Counted from the first letter of the stretch, positions 5,877-14,207 are shown. The stretch: DNA of 64,000 nt from Pseudomonas sp. JAI120 (GCF_014207255.1 NZ_JACHCZ010000004.1:434001-498000), one strand, 5' to 3'. The notes: generated by a model from the sequence alone, not told the origin. Program-made: numbers and translations.

Positions 5877-8300
5877 ATGACTTCACCTTCCCGCGTCCTG
5901 CGTGCCCGTACGCTTGGGCTGTTGTTGCTCAGCGTGCAACCGCTTTGCGGCCTTCCAGTCTTTGCCGCGGGTAGTTCGCAGCATTACAGCATCGACGCAG
6001 GCCCTCTGGATTCTGCGCTGTCACGTTTCGGCGCACAGGCGGGAATTACCATGGCGGGCAGCTCAACACTGACGGCTGGCAAGAAAACCCAGGGGCTGCA
6101 AGGCGATTTCAGTACTGAGGCCGGCCTGACGCAGCTGTTGCTCGGCTCGGGGCTGACCTATGAGCGCCAGGACGACGGTAGCCTGCTGCTGGTACCGAGC
6201 AACAGCGACGTGCTGGAGTTGGCGCCGACCGCCATCAGTGGCACCGCGTACGACACCTCGTTGGGCCGCAACGATGGCCTGGTCGCCAGCCGAACCATGA
6301 GTGCCAACAAGACTGATACGTCGATCATGGAAACGCCTCAATCGATCAGCGTGGTCACCCGTAAGCAGATCGATGCTCAGCAGCCACAAAGCATCGGGCA
6401 GGTGCTGCGCTACACGGCGGGGGTCAATGGTGAAGCCAACGGCGTCGATACCCGGCGCGACACTATTAGTATTCGTGGCTTTGACGCGACGACTGGCGGT
6501 GGCATCTATCGCGACGGCCTGCGCCAGTACAGCTTTGCCAACCAGAGCCGTGCCGTGGGTGAAGTCTATGGACTGGAGCGAGTGGAAGTGCTGCGCGGGC
6601 CATCGTCGGTGCTCTATGGTCAAAGCTCACCGGGCGGCATGGTCAACGTGATCAGCAAGCGTCCCACCGATGAGCCGCTGCATGAGCTGGTGATGCAGGC
6701 AGGCAGCTTTGATCGCAAGCAGTTGGCTGCGGACTTCGGCGGGCCGCTTACGGATGATGGCGTCTTGACCTATCGCCTCACCGGGCTGTGGCGAGAGAGC
6801 GGTACGCAAATCGACTACGCCCGTGATGACCGTCAATTCATCGCCCCGGCAATCAGTTGGCGCCCCTCGGACGACACCTCGCTGACGGTTCTGGCGTCAT
6901 TTCAAAAAGACCGCAATGTGCTGGGCTACTACGCCTTGCCACGGGTCGGCACCCTTGACAGCTCGCGTTACGGACGGATCGCCACGGATCGTTTTGTCGG
7001 CGACCCTGACTTCGACAAGTACGATGTAGAACAGTGGTCACTGGGGTATCAGTTTGAACATCACCTCAATGATATCTGGACATTCCGCCAAAACGCCCGT
7101 TACAGCGGTTCCTACCAGGAACAGCGCACGATTTACCAATACGGCCTGGGTGACGACCAGCGCACAGTGGGCCGCTTCGGTTATCTGGGCCACGAAAAGG
7201 TGAAGAATGCGCTGCTCGATAACCACTTCCAGGCCCAGTGGAACGCCGGCCGTTCCGAACATACAACGTTGGTCGGTATCGATTTGCAACACGCCAGTAC
7301 CAACCAGTTGGGGGGTGGCAACGTGGTCGATCCCCTGGATATCTATGCGCCGGTCTATCACCAGGATTACAGCGACCTGGACGCCTTTTACGACATCAAC
7401 CAGCGTCGTCAGCTTGACCAGGCGGGTGTGTATCTCTCGGAACAGCTCAAATTTGACGAGCACTGGGTCTTCAACCTGGGCGGTCGCCAAGACTGGGCAC
7501 GCTCGAAAACGGTCCATTACGCCACCGATACGGCGGCAGACCTCAAGCAGCGCGATCACGCCTTCACGTGGCGGACCGGGGTGATGTACCTGGCAGACAA
7601 CGGCTTGGCGCCCTACGCGAGCTATTCCGAGTCGTTTTTTCCTAACATCACGGCGGTAGCGCGTGACGGCAGTGCGTTCGAACCCGAAACCGGTCGCCAG
7701 TACGAAGTCGGGATCAAACTCCAGCCCAAGGGGAGTGACAGCTACGTGACCGTCTCGCTGTTCGACCTGACACGGCAAAACGTATTGACTGCCGATCCTG
7801 CCAACAATCGTTTCTCGGTGGCGACCGGAGAAATCCAGTCGCGCGGTATCGAACTGGAAAGCAAGGCGCAGTTGTCCGACGCTCTGGAGTTGATGGCCAA
7901 CTACAGCTATTCACACCTTGAAATTACCCGCAGCAATACGGCCGATGAGAAAGGCAATCAACCTGGCAATACCCCTGAACAACTGGCCTCGCTGTGGTCG
8001 CAATACACCCTTCAGGGCGGTGCGCTATCGGGCTTGGCGATAGGGGGAGGAGTACGCTATGTCGGCAAGAGCTATATCGATTCGCAAAATAGCGAAGGCA
8101 TTCCCCACTACACGCTGTTTGACGCCAGCCTGAGCTACGACCTGGGCAAGCTGTCTTCATCCTATGCAGGGGCGAAGCTGGCGCTCAATGCGTCCAACCT
8201 GACCGACGAAACGTATGTCTCTCAGTGTGGTTACACCGGCGACAGCTGCAAATACGGGTATCGCCGAAATGTGACCGGGTCGGTGAGTTACAACTGGTAA
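5877..8300 (+). CDS. TonB-dependent siderophore receptor with STN signalling domain
   Basis: An 807-aa outer-membrane transducer. A signal peptide ending near VFAAG is followed by an STN domain (about residues 35-110, YSIDAGPLDSALSRFGAQAG ... GDFSTEAGLTQLLLGSGL), then a TonB-box-like stretch, the plug (ETPQSISVVTRKQIDAQQ; LRGPSSVLYGQSSPGGMVN) and a 22-strand barrel ending in Trp (SVSYNW). The STN domain and its sigma/FecR partners mark it as a surface-signalling receptor that induces its own gene when ferric siderophore binds. The ligand (a foreign siderophore is likely) is not predictable. About 100 bp separate it from the FecR gene, space for a sigma-dependent promoter. Confidence 0.93.
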   Translation: MTSPSRVLRARTLGLLLLSVQPLCGLPVFAAGSSQHYSIDAGPLDSALSRFGAQAGITMAGSSTLTAGKKTQGLQGDFSTEAGLTQLLLGSGLTYERQDDGSLLLVPSNSDVLELAPTAISGTAYDTSLGRNDGLVASRTMSANKTDTSIMETPQSISVVTRKQIDAQQPQSIGQVLRYTAGVNGEANGVDTRRDTISIRGFDATTGGGIYRDGLRQYSFANQSRAVGEVYGLERVEVLRGPSSVLYGQSSPGGMVNVISKRPTDEPLHELVMQAGSFDRKQLAADFGGPLTDDGVLTYRLTGLWRESGTQIDYARDDRQFIAPAISWRPSDDTSLTVLASFQKDRNVLGYYALPRVGTLDSSRYGRIATDRFVGDPDFDKYDVEQWSLGYQFEHHLNDIWTFRQNARYSGSYQEQRTIYQYGLGDDQRTVGRFGYLGHEKVKNALLDNHFQAQWNAGRSEHTTLVGIDLQHASTNQLGGGNVVDPLDIYAPVYHQDYSDLDAFYDINQRRQLDQAGVYLSEQLKFDEHWVFNLGGRQDWARSKTVHYATDTAADLKQRDHAFTWRTGVMYLADNGLAPYASYSESFFPNITAVARDGSAFEPETGRQYEVGIKLQPKGSDSYVTVSLFDLTRQNVLTADPANNRFSVATGEIQSRGIELESKAQLSDALELMANYSYSHLEITRSNTADEKGNQPGNTPEQLASLWSQYTLQGGALSGLAIGGGVRYVGKSYIDSQNSEGIPHYTLFDASLSYDLGKLSSSYAGAKLALNASNLTDETYVSQCGYTGDSCKYGYRRNVTGSVSYNW

Positions 8301-8420
8301 GCACCACCTTGGCGACCGGATCGGCACGTAGCGCAAATGCCAGACGAAACCGCTTTCGTACTCGATATTTCAACAGCGTCGGCCGATAGAGGGCGTTGAC
8401 AGCGGACTGCTTTCGGCAGC

Positions 8421-8455
8421 CTGCTGCCTGCTGCCTGCTGCCTGCTGCCTGCTGC
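8421..8455. repeat. Tandem repeat (CTGCTGC)x5
   Basis: Five perfect copies of the 7-bp unit CTGCTGC lie directly before direct repeat copy 2. Copy 1 has a single unit at 2988-2994, so the array appears to have expanded at this locus. The unit length is not a multiple of three, and slippage would change the length of the leader but no obvious reading frame. Confidence 0.9.
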
Positions 8456-8536
8456 CACGGCAGCTTTTGGCGGATTCCTGCCTATTCTCTACGGAGGGGA
8501 TGATCGACAACGTTCGAATTCAGGAGGTTTACCATA
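8455..8536 (+). repeat. Long direct repeat, copy 2
   Basis: Eighty-two bases match 3001-3082 with three substitutions, one of which changes codon 3 of the embedded frame. The match ends at TTTACCAT as in copy 1. It lies between the siderophore receptor gene and the AAA ATPase gene. Confidence 0.75.
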
Positions 8537-8632
8537 TATTCATCCTCGATCATCCCCTCCACGCCTCACCTCCCCTCCTGTTGAATCACCTCTTTTCGCA
8601 CCAAAACTCCAGATTTCATCCTTTATGCTAAA
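8500..8632 (+). CDS. Short leader-like ORF in direct repeat copy 2
   Basis: An ATG two bases after GGAGGG opens MIDNVRIQEVYH and continues about 44 codons into unrelated sequence before a stop near 8632. The first twelve codons are shared with copy 1; the tails are not. It is probably a leader peptide or fossil rather than a functional protein. Confidence 0.25.
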
Positions 8633-8649
8633 TTATGTATTGGCAATAA

Positions 8650-8666
8650 TTATGGCGTATCCATAA
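8650..8666. promoter_or_regulatory. Palindrome upstream of the AAA ATPase
   Basis: TTATGG-CGTAT-CCATAA is a perfect 6-bp inverted repeat with a 5-bp spacer, 14 bp upstream of the ATPase start codon in AT-rich DNA. It is suited to a small repressor or autoregulation. No regulator gene is adjacent. Confidence 0.45.
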
Positions 8667-8680
8667 AAAGGGATAATTGC

Positions 8681-9838
8681 ATGAGCAGCATATTTCAGCG
8701 CCCTGAACTGGCTGAATCGATGGCAAACCAGCTTCTCAATCCAGGCGTATTAGATGAAGGTCTACGCTCGGGTCTTTTTCTGTCTGGCCTGCGCCGTACA
8801 GGTAAAACGACCTTCCTGCGCAACGACCTTATCCCCGCCCTGGAAGCAGCAGGCGCCCTGGTGATTTACGTCGACCTCTGGAGCGACACGCTGGCCAACC
8901 CGGCAACGCTCGTGCACAACGCCATCCACAAGACCCTGAAAGAACTGCAAACGCCGGGCTCATCCATCCTGGAAACGCTCAAGCGCGTCAGCAATGTCGA
9001 TCTAGGCGCAGCAGGATTCAAGTTCGGTTTCAAACTCGACAGCATTGGCAACGCCGACGGCCCCACCTTGGCGCAAGCACTCGCAGAGGTCGTCGACCAA
9101 GCGAAGACCGATCTCGTGCTGATCATCGACGAGGTGCAACATGCCATTTCCTCCGACGATGGAAACCAACTGCTCCTGGCACTCAAAGCTGCTCGTGATG
9201 CAATCAACCCGCGCCCGAATACGCCGGGCTACTTCCTCTTTATCGGCACGGGATCCCACAGGGCCCAGGTAAGCGAGATGACCGCCAAACGCAACCAAGC
9301 GTTTTCCGGCGCGACATCGGCCGCGTATCCGCTGCTAAAGGGGGATTACGTTGAATTCCTGCTCAACCGACTGGCAATGACGGTGAAGAAGGAAAAGCTC
9401 CCCTCACTTGAAGCCGCCGTCGAAGCCTTCAATACCCTGGGCAATCGACCTGAGGAAATGCTCAAGGCATTGCGTCAGCTACTGCAGCAGGACGGTGACC
9501 CTGATCTTTTCCTCCCCGTGATTGCCAGCACCTTACGCTCAGCGGCGGCAAGTATTGAGCTTGAAAAAGTCGAACAGCTGGGCGGCCTGGCTCAGGCGAT
9601 TTTCAACAAGATCGCGGCTACGGAAGGCGATGCTCGGGGGATTTTCTCTACCGATGCAGCAGCGGAATATTCAAAGACGGTAGGTCGCGAAGTACGGGTT
9701 GAAGAGATTCAACCCGTAGTGATTGCGCTGATGGCGGAGAACATCATCATGCGGCGCGGGCATGGGATTTATGCGATTACGGATCAGTTTGTTCAGGAGA
9801 TTTGGTTGGAGGAGCGGGCGTTGATTGAGGGGCGGTAG
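8681..9838 (+). CDS. Orphan AAA-family ATPase
   Basis: A 385-aa P-loop ATPase. Walker A is GLRRTGKTT at residues 36-44, Walker B LVLIIDEVQ with Asp150-Glu151, and a sensor-like strand FLFIGTGSH lies near 188. A C-terminal winged-helix-like region (EIQPVVIALMAENIIMRRGHGIYAITD) resembles that of archaeal-type ATPases of the STAND/Orc-like group. Such proteins occur alone in bacterial accessory regions, and several relatives belong to defence or plasmid systems. There is no signal peptide or membrane segment. The gene is monocistronic here, with lower GC upstream DNA. Function unknown. Confidence 0.75.
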   Translation: MSSIFQRPELAESMANQLLNPGVLDEGLRSGLFLSGLRRTGKTTFLRNDLIPALEAAGALVIYVDLWSDTLANPATLVHNAIHKTLKELQTPGSSILETLKRVSNVDLGAAGFKFGFKLDSIGNADGPTLAQALAEVVDQAKTDLVLIIDEVQHAISSDDGNQLLLALKAARDAINPRPNTPGYFLFIGTGSHRAQVSEMTAKRNQAFSGATSAAYPLLKGDYVEFLLNRLAMTVKKEKLPSLEAAVEAFNTLGNRPEEMLKALRQLLQQDGDPDLFLPVIASTLRSAAASIELEKVEQLGGLAQAIFNKIAATEGDARGIFSTDAAAEYSKTVGREVRVEEIQPVVIALMAENIIMRRGHGIYAITDQFVQEIWLEERALIEGR

Positions 9839-9848
9839 GGACAAGAAA

Positions 9849-10061
9849 TAAATTTTCCACGTTAGTCACATGCTTGGACTTTGTAGGTCCGCTCACGTTT
9901 CCGACTTGCTCCACGTTGCCAAGCTGCTCGCCGAAGATGCAGCGATGACCAAGGAGACGGACCGTCATGCCTGGGCGTCGCATTATTTGCAGGAGATGAG
10001 CAAGGCGGTGATTGATGATGTGGTGAAGGTGTTGGAGTCGCCTGGGAATACCGGGCTGTAA
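9849..10061 (+). pseudogene. Remnant of a DUF3077/DUF6124-like small helical protein
   Basis: The frame ends ...VSDLLHVAKLLAEDAAMTKE then DRHAWASHYLQEMSKAVIDD. To me this matches the C-terminal helices of small DUF3077/DUF6124-type proteins common in Pseudomonas, whose N-terminal half (usually ending in a PGI.../DAL..AS motif) is missing. The first available ATG (9870) leaves only 63 codons, the residues before the helices look like read-through of non-coding DNA, and no ribosome-binding site is evident. A truncated copy is the best explanation; the family assignment is from memory. Confidence 0.5.
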
Positions 10062-10128
10062 GTAGGGCTGTGAAGCGGCCCCAAAACCAGGCGCTTAGTT
10101 TTAACAGCAAAATCTCAGTGTCTTTATT

Positions 10129-10164
10129 GGGGCTGCTGCGCAGCCCGGCGCGGGGCAAGCCCGC
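10129..10164. repeat. REP-like palindromes
   Basis: Two adjacent hairpins, GGGCTGCTGCGCAGCCC at 10130-10146 and GCGGGGCAAGCCCGC at 10149-10163, are typical Pseudomonas intergenic repeat modules. They fill the gap between the remnant gene and the M48 protease gene. Confidence 0.6.
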
Positions 10165-10235
10165 TTACCACAGAGTTGTGTGCTCGCATTTAAGAGTGGT
10201 GTAGATACCCTGGGCCGCTCCAGCTCCCACAGAAG

Positions 10236-10262
10236 CGCGCCTCGGCCTGGGGCGTTTTTTTC
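10236..10262 (+). terminator. Possible rho-independent terminator upstream of the M48 gene
   Basis: A CGCCTC/GGGGCG stem (one U-G pair) is followed by seven T residues, 40 bp before the M48 start. It could end transcripts coming from the accessory side; the M48 promoter would then have to lie in the short stretch after it or include the hairpin in its leader. Confidence 0.4.
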
Positions 10263-10302
10263 GGTATAAACCTGCACACCCCCGCGTTGTGAACGGACTC
10301 CC

Positions 10303-12432
10303 ATGAACGCTCTGAAACTGATCTGTCTGCTGGTGATTTTCCCGCTGCTGCTGGCCACCCTCGGCGGCTGGGAGCGTCAGCGTGGTGAGGACGCAACCAC
10401 AGCGTTGGTCGATTACCACCTCAACCTTGATAAAGCCAAGCCCCCGTTGCAAGCGCTGGCAGCCAGACAGCCCGCGAGTAGTGTCGACCTGCCTGATGGC
10501 GTCATCAGCGTTGCGGAGGCCCTCTCGCGTCTGGAAAAAATCGAAACCGAACTGCCCATCGCCCACCGCGTGAACCGTGCGATGCGCGCCATCGCGCCGT
10601 GGGTGATGGGTTTGGGTCTGTTGGCGGCGTTGATTGGTGTGGCTGCGTTGGCGGGTACGTACTGGGCGGGGCGGCGGGCACGGCAGTCACGGGAGAGGTT
10701 ATTGCAGGTGTTCTCCCTGGGCAGCCGCCTGTTGCCCTACGTGCTGGTGGGCCATGTGGTGGCGGTGGCGGCGGCCGTCGCGTTGGCGTTAAGTTTCGAA
10801 GGCTTGGCGATGTGGCATATCGGCCGGCTGGGCAGTGGCGAAGTCAAGCTGATGGCGGTGCTGGGGGTGGTCGCGGCGTTTTGTCTGTATTCGATCTGGT
10901 CGTTGCTTAGACAGCTACGCCCTATGCTGGGGATGTTCAAGCCTGAGCCGCTGGAGATGTTCGGCCAGCTGGTGACGCCCGCGCAGGCTCCAGGGTTGTG
11001 GCGCCATGTGGACGAGTTGGCGGGTAGGCTCGGCGCGCTGCCACCGGACCACATCGTGGTGAGCCTGGCCCAGGGCTTTTACGTGACGTCCAGCGCGGCC
11101 ACTGTGCAACCGGCGAATACTTCGCTGCAGGGGCGCACCTTGCATGTGCCGCTGCTGTATCTGGGCCTGCTGAGCCGTGAAGAAATCAGCGCGGTGATCG
11201 GCCATGAGCTGGCGCACTTTGTGGGGCAGGACACGGAATACAGCCTGCGCTTTTTGCCAATCTACGATGGGGTTAATCGCAGCCTGGAAGCGCTGTTGAA
11301 TACGATGCTGGCCAGCGATTTTATCCAGGGACGGCTGATGCGGCCGTCGTTCATGTTCGGTGTGTTTTTCATGCAGCGCTTTGATGACGCGGTGAACCAC
11401 TGGAGCCGTGAGCGCGAATTGCTGGCGGACGCTGCCGGCGCGCAGTTGGCGTGCCCTGCTGCGGCGGCGTCAGCGTTGTTGCGGGTGTCGGTGTTGCAGA
11501 CGCACGTTGAGGATGCCTTGTTAGCAGTGTGTGAAGCAGGCTCGGCTACAGACCTGCCCGACGCCGTGTTCGCGCGCTTGCGTGAGTGTGAATTGCAACC
11601 ATCACCCGAAGCCCTGGAGATTCATCAACCGCATCCCACCGACTCCCACCCCTCCAATGGCGAACGTCTGCAGGCGCTCGACGTGCCACTGGACGATACC
11701 CTGCGCGGTGCCACCCGCGCGGTGGATCGCGACGTAGCGAATGCGCAGATGGACGCCTATTTCAGCGCACCCCAGGCACTGCGCGAGCAGCTGTCTCGCG
11801 ACGTGATGGACGTGGCCGTGTCGGAGAACACCGCACACACCCATCTGCTGGAAACCTTGGCCGCTTCGGCCGAGGGTGAGCGTAGCTTGCATGAAGGCGG
11901 CCAGTGGCGCGGGGTACTGATGGCCGTGTCGAGCCTGCCCTTTGTGCTGGCTGCGCTGTTTATCCTGAGTCGAGTCTGGCTCGCCCCGGAGCGTTTGAAA
12001 GGTACACCGCTGTCGGCAGTCAGTGCAGGCGCGTGTCTCGGCATTATTGGGCTGGGCCTGCTATGGCTGGGCATCCGTCGATTCAAGCGTGCGCCGCAGA
12101 CCGCGTTGCGCCTGACGCCGGAGCATTTTGTGTTCAATAACCTGGCGCAACCGCTGCCCATCGAACATATCGAGGAGATCACGTTGCAGTTTGTCCAGGG
12201 CATCTGGGTAACCGTCCAACTGACGCCCGAGGCGCCATTACCCGCAACGCGCAAGACGGCGTTCGGCGTACCCTGCGTGCGGATCAACAAGAAGAAACGC
12301 CAGGTGCTGCTGCTGATGGCACAGCTGTGTATCGACAATAAAAAGATCGAACCCTATGAGGGGTTGTCCTTGATGCTCGACTACAAGAATGCAGCGTTGG
12401 CGCGCAAGATTTTGCAGAGCCGCGAGGACTGA
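10303..12432 (+). CDS. Integral-membrane M48-family metallopeptidase
   Basis: A 709-aa protein. Membrane segments lie near residues 3-20, 102-125, 148-170 and 188-205. The protease domain that follows carries the zinc site HELAH (His301, Glu302, His305) and a downstream SRERELLADAAGAQ motif that supplies the third zinc ligand. Two further membrane segments occur near 545-590, and a C-terminal PH-like domain follows (LTPEHFVFNNLAQPLPIEHI). M48 enzymes such as HtpX cleave membrane proteins in stress responses. This one is much longer than HtpX (about 290 aa) and resembles uncharacterised large Pseudomonas M48 proteins. It stands alone and converges on oprD through a shared terminator. Confidence 0.88.
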   Translation: MNALKLICLLVIFPLLLATLGGWERQRGEDATTALVDYHLNLDKAKPPLQALAARQPASSVDLPDGVISVAEALSRLEKIETELPIAHRVNRAMRAIAPWVMGLGLLAALIGVAALAGTYWAGRRARQSRERLLQVFSLGSRLLPYVLVGHVVAVAAAVALALSFEGLAMWHIGRLGSGEVKLMAVLGVVAAFCLYSIWSLLRQLRPMLGMFKPEPLEMFGQLVTPAQAPGLWRHVDELAGRLGALPPDHIVVSLAQGFYVTSSAATVQPANTSLQGRTLHVPLLYLGLLSREEISAVIGHELAHFVGQDTEYSLRFLPIYDGVNRSLEALLNTMLASDFIQGRLMRPSFMFGVFFMQRFDDAVNHWSRERELLADAAGAQLACPAAAASALLRVSVLQTHVEDALLAVCEAGSATDLPDAVFARLRECELQPSPEALEIHQPHPTDSHPSNGERLQALDVPLDDTLRGATRAVDRDVANAQMDAYFSAPQALREQLSRDVMDVAVSENTAHTHLLETLAASAEGERSLHEGGQWRGVLMAVSSLPFVLAALFILSRVWLAPERLKGTPLSAVSAGACLGIIGLGLLWLGIRRFKRAPQTALRLTPEHFVFNNLAQPLPIEHIEEITLQFVQGIWVTVQLTPEAPLPATRKTAFGVPCVRINKKKRQVLLLMAQLCIDNKKIEPYEGLSLMLDYKNAALARKILQSRED

Positions 12433-12442
12433 TGCACACCCA

Positions 12443-12475
12443 TAAAAAAACCCCGAACCAGTCGGGGTTTTTTAT
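12443..12475. terminator. Bidirectional rho-independent terminator
   Basis: An AAAAAAACCCCGA...TCGGGGTTTTTT hairpin with a 5-nt loop lies between the stop of the plus-strand M48 gene and the stop of the minus-strand oprD gene. It has A/T tracts on both sides, so it can serve both. Confidence 0.92.
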
Positions 12476-12505
12476 CGCCTGGAATCAGGCGCGACGTGCG
12501 ATCAG

Positions 12506-13798
12506 TTAGAAAACGTTGATCGGGTAGTCGGCGAACAGACGGATTTCGTTACCGCCTACGTTGTACTTGTCGGCATTGCTGGAAACGCGCAACCAGGACG
12601 CACGCGCACGCAGGCTCAGGTCTTTGGCCGGGCCGCTCTGAACGACGTATTTGAACTGGTTGAAGATTTCACGCTCGGTGCCATTGCCACGGTTGGAACC
12701 GTCGTCAATGTTGGTACCGCGCACGTAGGCCACGTTGTAGGTCAGGCCAGGTACACCGAAGGTGCTGAAGTCCAGGCCGTAGCCGGCCTGCCAGGAGCGC
12801 TCGTCCTTGCCGTTGAAGTCGGACCAGTAGGAGTTGGCCAGCAGGATGGTGTTGCCGCCGTCGCCGATGCCGGTGTCCGCGGTATTGTCACGGTAGCCGC
12901 CATACAGGTAACCGGTATCGCCGGTACTGCGCTGATGGGCCAAGGTGAAGCTGTGCGCGCCAACAGCCCATGTAGCGCCCAGGCTCCAGATTTTGTTGTC
13001 GCGCGCGTCGCCATTACCGCGTTGCTCGGCGAAGCTCCTGTCCAGCTTGGTTTTGTAGCCGTTGAAGTCAAAGGTCAGCGACTGTTTCTCTGGCAGGGCC
13101 AGTACGTAGTTGACGTTGACGTATTGCTTCTTCAGCACGTCTTCCATGTCGGAAGCGTACAGCGCAGCCGACAGATTTTCGGTGAACTTGTAGCTGCCGC
13201 CCAGGTAGCTGATGTTCTTCAGGTTACCGCTGTCGGTGCCTTCAGCACCTTTTTGGGCTTCCTTGGTGAAGCGACCTGCATCCAGTTGCAGACCTTCGAT
13301 CTCTTTGGAAACGATCGAGGTACCGGTGTAGGTTTCCGACAACAGACGAGAGTTGTCGTACTGCAGTACAGGAACGGCAGGCATTTGCTCGCCGTACTTG
13401 AGCACGGTGTTCGATACGCGGAACTTCACCGCCGCGCCGCCTTTGGCCAAGTCGTCAGCTGCTGCGCCGCTGTCACCTTGCTTGAAGAAGTTAATGCCGC
13501 CAGCACCGCTGCGACCTTTACCACCGTCCAGACGGATAGCATATTGGCCGATCACGTCCACACCCACACCGACGGTGCCTTGGGTGAAGCCGGACTCGAA
13601 CTTGCCGATGAAGCCTTGGCCCCACTCGGCTTTGTCTTGCTTGCCGTTCTTATAGTCACGGCTGATATAGGCGTTACGGGCTGCGATGTTCAGGTGGCTG
13701 TCTTCAACGAAACCCTTGGATTGCTCCTGGTCGTTTGCCATTGCGGTCGATGCGCTCAAAATCCCCAGAGCGATCAGACTCATCCGTTGCTTCAACAT
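12506..13798 (-). CDS. OprD-family outer-membrane porin
   Basis: A 430-aa substrate-specific porin. The signal peptide MLKQRMSLIALGILSASTAMA is followed by the family N-terminus GFVEDSHLNIAARNAYISRD and GWGQGF-like EWGQGFIGKFESGFT; the C-terminus IRLFADYPINVF ends in Phe as required for barrel assembly. OprD porins take up basic amino acids, peptides or aromatic and carboxylic acids; the substrate is not assignable here. An open frame extends back to 13909, but 13798 starts the signal peptide and has AAGGA 9-13 nt upstream. The leader contains a terminator-like hairpin. Confidence 0.92.
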   Translation of the reverse strand: MLKQRMSLIALGILSASTAMANDQEQSKGFVEDSHLNIAARNAYISRDYKNGKQDKAEWGQGFIGKFESGFTQGTVGVGVDVIGQYAIRLDGGKGRSGAGGINFFKQGDSGAAADDLAKGGAAVKFRVSNTVLKYGEQMPAVPVLQYDNSRLLSETYTGTSIVSKEIEGLQLDAGRFTKEAQKGAEGTDSGNLKNISYLGGSYKFTENLSAALYASDMEDVLKKQYVNVNYVLALPEKQSLTFDFNGYKTKLDRSFAEQRGNGDARDNKIWSLGATWAVGAHSFTLAHQRSTGDTGYLYGGYRDNTADTGIGDGGNTILLANSYWSDFNGKDERSWQAGYGLDFSTFGVPGLTYNVAYVRGTNIDDGSNRGNGTEREIFNQFKYVVQSGPAKDLSLRARASWLRVSSNADKYNVGGNEIRLFADYPINVF

Positions 13799-13886
13799 TT
13801 TTTTGTATTCCTTATTACGGGTTGAGTACGCGCTATGACACCAGGCTCCATGTCGCTTTTCTGGCATCGACTTTTTCCGAAAAAAG

Positions 13887-13924
13887 AAGGCCCGCGGACG
13901 AGTGAACATGCCGCGGGCCTTTTC
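13887..13924 (-). terminator. Terminator-like hairpin inside the oprD leader
   Basis: An 11-bp perfect stem (AAGGCCCGCGG/CCGCGGGCCTT) with a 13-nt loop is followed, on the minus strand, by CTTTTTTC. It sits 89 nt before the oprD start codon and downstream of a good sigma70-type promoter, so it would be transcribed in the leader. On the plus strand it also has TTTTC after it. It is either an attenuator for the porin or a barrier to antisense transcription. Confidence 0.65.
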
Positions 13925-13967
13925 TTATTGGATGAGTCATGGCGGTTAGCCACAGGCGTTGGGCGCA

Positions 13968-13997
13968 ATCCTAGTCGCGCGTTGAACTATGTGTCAA
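13968..13997 (-). promoter_or_regulatory. Predicted sigma70 promoter for oprD
   Basis: On the minus strand TTGACA (13997-13992) is followed after 18 bp by TAGGAT (13973-13968). The predicted transcript would begin near 13961, giving a leader of about 160 nt that includes the hairpin at 13887-13924. Confidence 0.55.
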
Positions 13998-14144
13998 TTT
14001 CGTGAATCGTCTGTATTTAGGCGAAATAATTCTAAGCAACGGCCTACGGCCTTTCTGAAAACGACCAAATTCTGTCTTCAGCGACCCCGAAAACACATCT
14101 AGTAACACATTTCAAAGTCGATACGTTTGGTAATAGATAACGCG

Positions 14145-14170
14145 CGCAAATGCAAAGCATTACCATTAGC
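14145..14170. promoter_or_regulatory. Fur-box-like site upstream of the TonB receptor
   Basis: CAAATGCAAAGCATTACCATT resembles a Fur box by eye, with an AATGCAAAGCATT palindromic core. It lies about 40 bp before the receptor start, where iron-loaded Fur would repress. Confidence 0.55.
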
Positions 14171-14207
14171 GCGCTTTTCCTGCCAAACACTTTGGATGCA
14201 TTTCACC

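Larger units (their letters stand above)
8301..8680. other. Intergenic region with direct repeat, VNTR and promoter of the AAA ATPase
   Basis: This 380-bp gap holds a five-copy 7-bp tandem repeat, the second copy of the long direct repeat, a short leader-like frame from 8500, an AT-rich promoter-like stretch from about 8610 and a palindrome next to the ATPase start. I see no full gene. Confidence 0.6.

Noticed and set aside
8421..8455. CRISPR array
   Set aside because: The 7-bp units are contiguous with no spacers, and there are no cas genes anywhere in the window.
1..10300. Prophage or integrative element in the accessory region
   Set aside because: No integrase, phage structural, replication or conjugation gene is present; only a MITE-like element and direct repeats are seen.
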